In this document: piece after piece, positions 5,872 to 9,557 of the stretch | Position numbering within the stretch: the stretch's first letter is position 1 | How the letters are laid out: each line of letters starts with the position of its first letter | From: Promicromonosporaceae bacterium | GTDB taxonomy: Bacteria; Actinomycetota; Actinomycetes; Actinomycetales; Cellulomonadaceae | DNA: 9,557 nt | Direction: 5' to 3' | Assembly (NCBI GenBank): GCA_009780755.1 | Contig: WQZL01000092.1 | Span: 1 to 9,557, forward strand | The notes under the pieces: generated by a model | What the model was told of the DNA's origin: nothing | Database searches by the model: none | Seen by the model: the letters and a program-made list of their open reading frames with translations, nothing else | Program-made: the position numbers and the translations under genes

Positions 5872-6344
5872 TCACTAAGGTCGATGATGATTTCCACCTC
5901 TACCGGAGCGTCCAGGGGCAGCACCGCCACCCCGACAGCCGAGCGGGCGTGAACCCCAGCCTCGCCGAAAATGTCACTAAGCACCTGTGAGGCGCCGTTG
6001 ATTACGGCCGGTTGACCGGTGAACGACGGGTCGGAGGCAACAAATCCCGTCACCTTCACCACCCGAGCCACCCGATCCAGCGAGCCGACCAGCGCCTTGA
6101 CCGCGGCCAGCGCGTTCAGCGCGCACTGTCGGGCATAACCGGCAGCCGCCTCGGGCGCCACCAGCCCCGGCCCCTCGCCCACCTTGCCCGTCTTAGGCAT
6201 CACGCCATCGACGAACGGCAGTTGCCCCGAGGTATAGACGCGGCGGCCGCTTATCACGGCGGGCACGTAGGTGGCCACGGGAGCTGCCACCTCGGGCAGC
6301 GTGATGTTAAGTTCGGCCAACCGGGCCGCTATCCCCCCGGCCAT
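5868..6344 (-). CDS. RidA (YjgF/YER057c/UK114) family protein
   Basis: 158 residues, a little longer than the roughly 130 of classical RidA because of an N-terminal extension seen in the YjgF-like subgroup. Family signatures are GRRVYTSGQLPFVDG (about 33-47), the helix ARQCALNALAAVKALVGSLDRV, VVKVTGFVASDPSF, and the active-site arginine R134 in VHARSAVGVAVLPLDAPVEVEIII, with the conserved Glu near 149-151. RidA enzymes deaminate reactive enamine/imine intermediates such as 2-aminoacrylate. This subgroup is less well characterised, so the substrate is uncertain. Its ATG overlaps the stop of the DUF4177 gene (TGATG), so they are translated as a pair. The same pair occurs next to ponA2 in mycobacteria (Rv3678A-Rv3678c). 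It is convergent with the small membrane-protein gene, and their stop codons overlap. Confidence 0.93.
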   Translation of the reverse strand: MAGGIAARLAELNITLPEVAAPVATYVPAVISGRRVYTSGQLPFVDGVMPKTGKVGEGPGLVAPEAAAGYARQCALNALAAVKALVGSLDRVARVVKVTGFVASDPSFTGQPAVINGASQVLSDIFGEAGVHARSAVGVAVLPLDAPVEVEIIIDLSD

Positions 6345-6502
6345 CAGGCGGTCACCGGACGCTTTAGGTAGGCCACCAGGCCATTTCCGTCAGGGCCAGG
6401 GATCACCGTTACCAGCTCCCAACCATCTAGGCCCCAGGTGTCCAGGATCGCCTTGGTGTTATGAATCAGCAGCGGAATGGTTGCGTACTCCCAAGTAGTC
6501 AT
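6344..6502 (-). CDS. DUF4177 family small protein
   Basis: 52 residues on the minus strand, beginning MTTWEYATIPLLIHNT and continuing ILDTWGLDGWELVTVIPGP to a lysine-arginine end. The WEY...WGLDGWELV pattern is diagnostic of the short DUF4177 proteins found before RidA-family genes in actinobacteria. No signal peptide or membrane segment is present; it is probably a small cytoplasmic protein of unknown function. The TGA at 6344-6346 shares its last base with the RidA start, which indicates translational coupling. The start ATG at 6500-6502 has only a G-rich run upstream (complement of 6504-6508). The gene diverges from the PBP gene with about 45 bp between them. Confidence 0.88.
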   Translation of the reverse strand: MTTWEYATIPLLIHNTKAILDTWGLDGWELVTVIPGPDGNGLVAYLKRPVTA

Positions 6503-6547
6503 GCCCCAAGCCTACTGGGGTCGGTCATTTAGCGACGCGGTGCCCGA

Positions 6548-8890
6548 GTGTCAGTGGTTCGCAGTAACGTGCTGGATATGACGCTGCAACATGCACCCCA
6601 GCGCGCTATCCGGCCGCGCAAGCGGTATTTGCCTGTGGGGCAAATTGGCGCGTTGCTCGCGGCTTTCGTGGCCGTCTCGATGGTGGGGGGTTTGTTGGCC
6701 GCCGGGCTGCTGCTGCCCTATGCCACGGTGCTGACCACCGCCTCCGATCAGGCCACCACGCTGTTTGAGGAGGTGCCAGATGAGATCAGGCCCGGCCCGC
6801 TCTCACAGGTGTCGGTGGTTTATGCGGCGGACGGCCAGCCGCTGGCCACGTTCTACGCCCAGAACCGCATCGTCGTGCCGCTCGATCAAGTTTCCGAGGC
6901 GATGCAGCACGCCGTCGTCGCTATCGAAGATGAACGGTTCTATGAACATAACGGCATCGACATCCGCGGTGTTGCCCGCGCTTTCGTGAACAATCTGCTC
7001 GGCAACCCGCAGCAGGGCGCCTCGACGCTCACCCAGCAGTACGTGAAGAATGTGCTGATCGATGAGGCCGAACGCCGCGACGATCCCTTTGGTGTGATCG
7101 AGGCGCGGGAGGACTCCTTCGCCCGCAAGCTGCGCGAGATGAAGTACGCCATCGCGTTGGAGAAGGAGCTGACCAAAAATGAGATTCTTGAGGGCTACCT
7201 CAACGTGGCCCAGTTCGGCGTCAACAGCGTCTACGGCGTCGAGACGGCGGCCCGGTATTTCTTCGACAAGTCCGCCGCCGAGCTAACACCGGTAGAGGCC
7301 GCCACCATCGCGGGCGTGACCAAGGCTCCCGCCAAATTCGATCCGACCATCAACCCCGAACTGGCGCAGGCCAGGCGCGATGCGGTGCTTTACAAGATGT
7401 ACTCCCTTGGCTACCTGCCCCTGGCCGAGTATCGGGCGGCGAAAGCCATCCCCATCGAGGACACCCTGCGCATCACCCCGGTACCCACCGGCTGTGCGAC
7501 GGCAGAAGGAGCGGCGTTCTTCTGCTCCTACGTGATCTCGGTAATCAAGAACAGCCCGGAGTTCGGTCAAACGGAGGCAGAACGCCTGAATCTGCTGTAT
7601 CGCGGCGGGCTATCCATCCATACGACGCTCGACCCAGACCTACAGGCCGCCGCCATCGAGCAACTGGCCGCCAATATCCCGTACCCGAACACCGCCAGCC
7701 TGGAGGCGGCCATCGTCTCGGTTGAGCCGGGCACCGGACGCATCTTGGCGATGGCCCAAAATGTGCCCTTTGATGCCCGCAGCAACCCCGCGCCAGATAC
7801 CACGGCCATCAACTACACCGCCGACCCGGCACATGGCGCGTCGAAGGGCTTTCAGATTGGGTCTAGTTTCAAGGTGTACGTGCTTGCCGAGTGGCTGCTC
7901 TCCGGGCGTACCCTCAATGATCTGGTGGACGCGAACCGCAGGGAGCGTCCACTAACCGATTTCACCGGCTACTGCTTCGCCTCGTTGGCCGCCGGACAAA
8001 CCTGGAATCCGGCGAATGTGGGTGACGATCCCGGCGGGCAAGTCTCGGTGTTCCGCGCCACCTCCTCCTCGATCAACACCGCCTACGCCGACATGGCCCG
8101 GCAGCTCGACCTGTGCAATATTCGCGACACCGCCTGGAGCATGGGGTTCCGGCCCACGCAGGGTTGGCGTGAGGGCACCTCGGTAACGCTGTACCAGCCC
8201 GAACGCGAGGATATTCTCGTGGCCCCGGCAATGATCCTGGGCACCCAGCCCACCTCGCCGCTGTACCTCGCCGCCTCGTTTGGCACCCTCGCATCGAACG
8301 GCACATACTGCGAACCGATTGCGATCACCCGCGTCACCGATTCTTCAGGCCTGGAACTTCCGGTGCCCTCCGCCAACTGCAACCCGAACGCGCTGCCTCC
8401 AAACGTCGCCGCGACGGCGGTTCATGCGCTGCAAAGGGTAATCACCGAGGGCACGGCCTCCCGTGGCGGCCTTGCGGGCGGTCGGGTGGCTGCGGGTAAG
8501 ACCGGCACCAACCAGAATGCCTCGCAAACCTGGTTCACCGGCTTTACCCCGCAAGTGGTGACGACGGCCTGGGTGGGCGAGGCAGATGGTGAGACCCCGC
8601 ACCTGGACATCATGTTCGAGGGTCGCCGCATCCGTCCGCTGTATTCCAGCACGTTGGCGGTGCCGCTGTGGAAGTCATACATGGATGTGGCACTTGCGGG
8701 TTACGAGAAGTTGCCCTTCCCTGCCCCCGATCCGGCGTTGGTGGGAAAGGTGCAGACGCCTACGCCCGTGGTTGATCCCGACGCACCCACTGAGGAGGAG
8801 CCAACGGCGGAGGTTCCGCTGGAACCGAACGATCCCACCGAGACCTCCGACCCGCCTGCCGAGGCTCCCTCCGCCGAGCCAGAAGATTAG
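6548..8890 (+). CDS. ponA2: Bifunctional class A penicillin-binding protein (PonA2-like)
   Basis: 780 residues from GTG 6548; the in-frame ATG 6578 (770 residues) is a plausible alternative, and neither has a clear ribosome binding site. The cytoplasmic head is basic (RAIRPRKR), followed by one membrane helix at about 33-58. The GT51 glycosyltransferase domain shows EDERFYEHNGID (127-138, catalytic Glu127), GASTLTQQ (157-164), RKLREMKYAIALEKELTKNEI (193-213), YLNVAQFGVNSVYG (217-230) and the TPVEAATIAG motif (247-256). The transpeptidase domain shows S439-S-F-K442, S508-I-N510 and K651-T-G. C316/C326 and other Cys pairs lie in the extracytoplasmic part. The tail after about 735 is Pro/Glu-rich, with no PASTA domain, unlike M. 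tuberculosis PonA2. It polymerises glycan strands from lipid II and cross-links peptides on the outer face of the membrane. The metallophosphoesterase follows 15 bp downstream, as in Rv3682-Rv3683. Confidence 0.95.
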   Translation: MSVVRSNVLDMTLQHAPQRAIRPRKRYLPVGQIGALLAAFVAVSMVGGLLAAGLLLPYATVLTTASDQATTLFEEVPDEIRPGPLSQVSVVYAADGQPLATFYAQNRIVVPLDQVSEAMQHAVVAIEDERFYEHNGIDIRGVARAFVNNLLGNPQQGASTLTQQYVKNVLIDEAERRDDPFGVIEAREDSFARKLREMKYAIALEKELTKNEILEGYLNVAQFGVNSVYGVETAARYFFDKSAAELTPVEAATIAGVTKAPAKFDPTINPELAQARRDAVLYKMYSLGYLPLAEYRAAKAIPIEDTLRITPVPTGCATAEGAAFFCSYVISVIKNSPEFGQTEAERLNLLYRGGLSIHTTLDPDLQAAAIEQLAANIPYPNTASLEAAIVSVEPGTGRILAMAQNVPFDARSNPAPDTTAINYTADPAHGASKGFQIGSSFKVYVLAEWLLSGRTLNDLVDANRRERPLTDFTGYCFASLAAGQTWNPANVGDDPGGQVSVFRATSSSINTAYADMARQLDLCNIRDTAWSMGFRPTQGWREGTSVTLYQPEREDILVAPAMILGTQPTSPLYLAASFGTLASNGTYCEPIAITRVTDSSGLELPVPSANCNPNALPPNVAATAVHALQRVITEGTASRGGLAGGRVAAGKTGTNQNASQTWFTGFTPQVVTTAWVGEADGETPHLDIMFEGRRIRPLYSSTLAVPLWKSYMDVALAGYEKLPFPAPDPALVGKVQTPTPVVDPDAPTEEEPTAEVPLEPNDPTETSDPPAEAPSAEPED

Positions 8891-8905
8891 GGAATAATCC
8901 CCTCC

Positions 8906-9557
8906 ATGACGCTGCGACAAGTGATCGGTGCCGCAACTGCGGCTGCCGGGGCAGGACTGGGCTACGCCTACCTGGAGACCAAGCGGTTTGTGGTGCGGGA
9001 GGTGACGGTGCCGGTGCTACCTGCCGGGGCGACTGATGTGCGGGTGCTGCACGTCTCCGATCTGCATGTGCTGCCTTCTGGGCGTCGTAAGCTGGCTTGG
9101 GTGCGCTCCCTGGCCGATCTGGCGCCGGATCTGGTGGTGAACACCGGCGATAACCTGGCCCACCCCGACGCGGTTGCGCCGCTGGTGGCGGCGCTGGCCC
9201 CGCTGCTTAGGCGGCCAGGCGTGTTCGTGAATGGCTCCAACGATTATTGGGCACCGATACCGAAAAACCCGGCCCGATACCTGTTGCGCGACGCCCGGCT
9301 GGAACCCAACGAGCCGCGCCCTCTGCCCTGGGGGCAGCTGGTTAACGCTTTCACCGAGGCTGGATGGGCCGACCTGAATAATCACCGCGCCGTGGTGACG
9401 CTGGCAGACGGGCGCCGCCTGTCATTCGTCGGCACGGATGACGCTCACCTAGACCTAGATGAGTTTCCCGCCCCGATGATTGAATCTCCCGATTCCGCCG
9501 CGCCTCTGCTGCATATCGGCGTCACCCACGCCCCCTACCAGCGAGTGCTCTCGGGCT
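8906..9557 (+). CDS. Membrane-anchored calcineurin-like metallophosphoesterase (partial, runs off the right edge)
   Basis: 217 residues are visible from ATG 8906 and the frame is open to the end of the window. An N-terminal hydrophobic segment at about 5-22 suggests a membrane anchor. Metal-binding motifs come in the expected order: SDLH at about 51-54, NTGDN at about 80-84, a GSNDYW motif at about 111-116 in place of the usual GNHD, and THAPY near 207-211. The GSND variant is typical of the actinobacterial group found behind PonA2, so it is not necessarily a defect. The final His motif lies beyond the window. The enzyme is likely a phosphoesterase acting on a lipid- or wall-linked substrate; neither the substrate nor the side of the membrane can be told. 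It is 15 bp behind the PBP stop and surely co-transcribed, though no strong ribosome binding site is seen. Confidence 0.9.
   Translation, partial: MTLRQVIGAATAAAGAGLGYAYLETKRFVVREVTVPVLPAGATDVRVLHVSDLHVLPSGRRKLAWVRSLADLAPDLVVNTGDNLAHPDAVAPLVAALAPLLRRPGVFVNGSNDYWAPIPKNPARYLLRDARLEPNEPRPLPWGQLVNAFTEAGWADLNNHRAVVTLADGRRLSFVGTDDAHLDLDEFPAPMIESPDSAAPLLHIGVTHAPYQRVLSG

Noticed and set aside
8890..8901. GGGA-ATAA-TCCC hairpin between the PBP and metallophosphoesterase genes
   Set aside because: A four-base stem without a U-tract is too weak for a terminator, and the 15-bp gap points to co-transcription.

Overview
The window reads as a chromosomal segment of a high-GC actinobacterium (Actinomycetota). 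The support is GC-rich coding sequence, frequent GTG starts, a sensor kinase with an N-terminal PspC domain, and a right-hand block (DUF4177 - RidA-like - class A PBP - metallophosphoesterase) that matches the ponA2 neighbourhood of mycobacteria and other actinobacteria. I cannot assign a family or genus.

Layout. Positions 1-576 are a decayed patch on the minus strand: the 3' fragment of a VapC-like PIN-domain toxin gene with a frame break, and next to it a YdeI/OmdA-family gene that has lost its C-terminal domain. Positions 612-1851 form the most unusual part: one gene (796-1770, +), coding for an AbiEi-like winged-helix domain fused to a DUF559/Vsr-like PDDEXK nuclease domain, bracketed by two near-identical 84-bp imperfect palindromes in the same orientation. 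Each palindrome carries four exact copies of the 10-mer GAGATCGTTA, two per strand. The left copy lies in the gene's upstream region and the right copy starts at its stop codon. Two DnaA-box-like sequences lie between the left copy and the gene.

Positions 1853-5871 hold an envelope-stress type signalling locus. A NarL/LuxR-type response regulator and a PspC-histidine kinase are translationally coupled on the minus strand. A PspC / LiaF-like membrane protein diverges from them, followed by a small membrane protein with a strong ribosome binding site. The likely logic is like LiaFSR: the PspC/LiaF-like protein and the PspC domain of the kinase sense the membrane or cell wall, and the regulator controls the locus and other envelope genes.

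Positions 5868-9557 are the cell-wall block. On the minus strand are DUF4177 and a RidA-family protein, with overlapping stop and start. On the plus strand are a bifunctional penicillin-binding protein (PonA2-like) and, 15 bp behind it, a membrane-anchored metallophosphoesterase that runs off the right edge. Envelope sensing and peptidoglycan synthesis are therefore neighbours here. The palindrome-bracketed nuclease gene looks like an accessory insertion at the edge of this conserved core.
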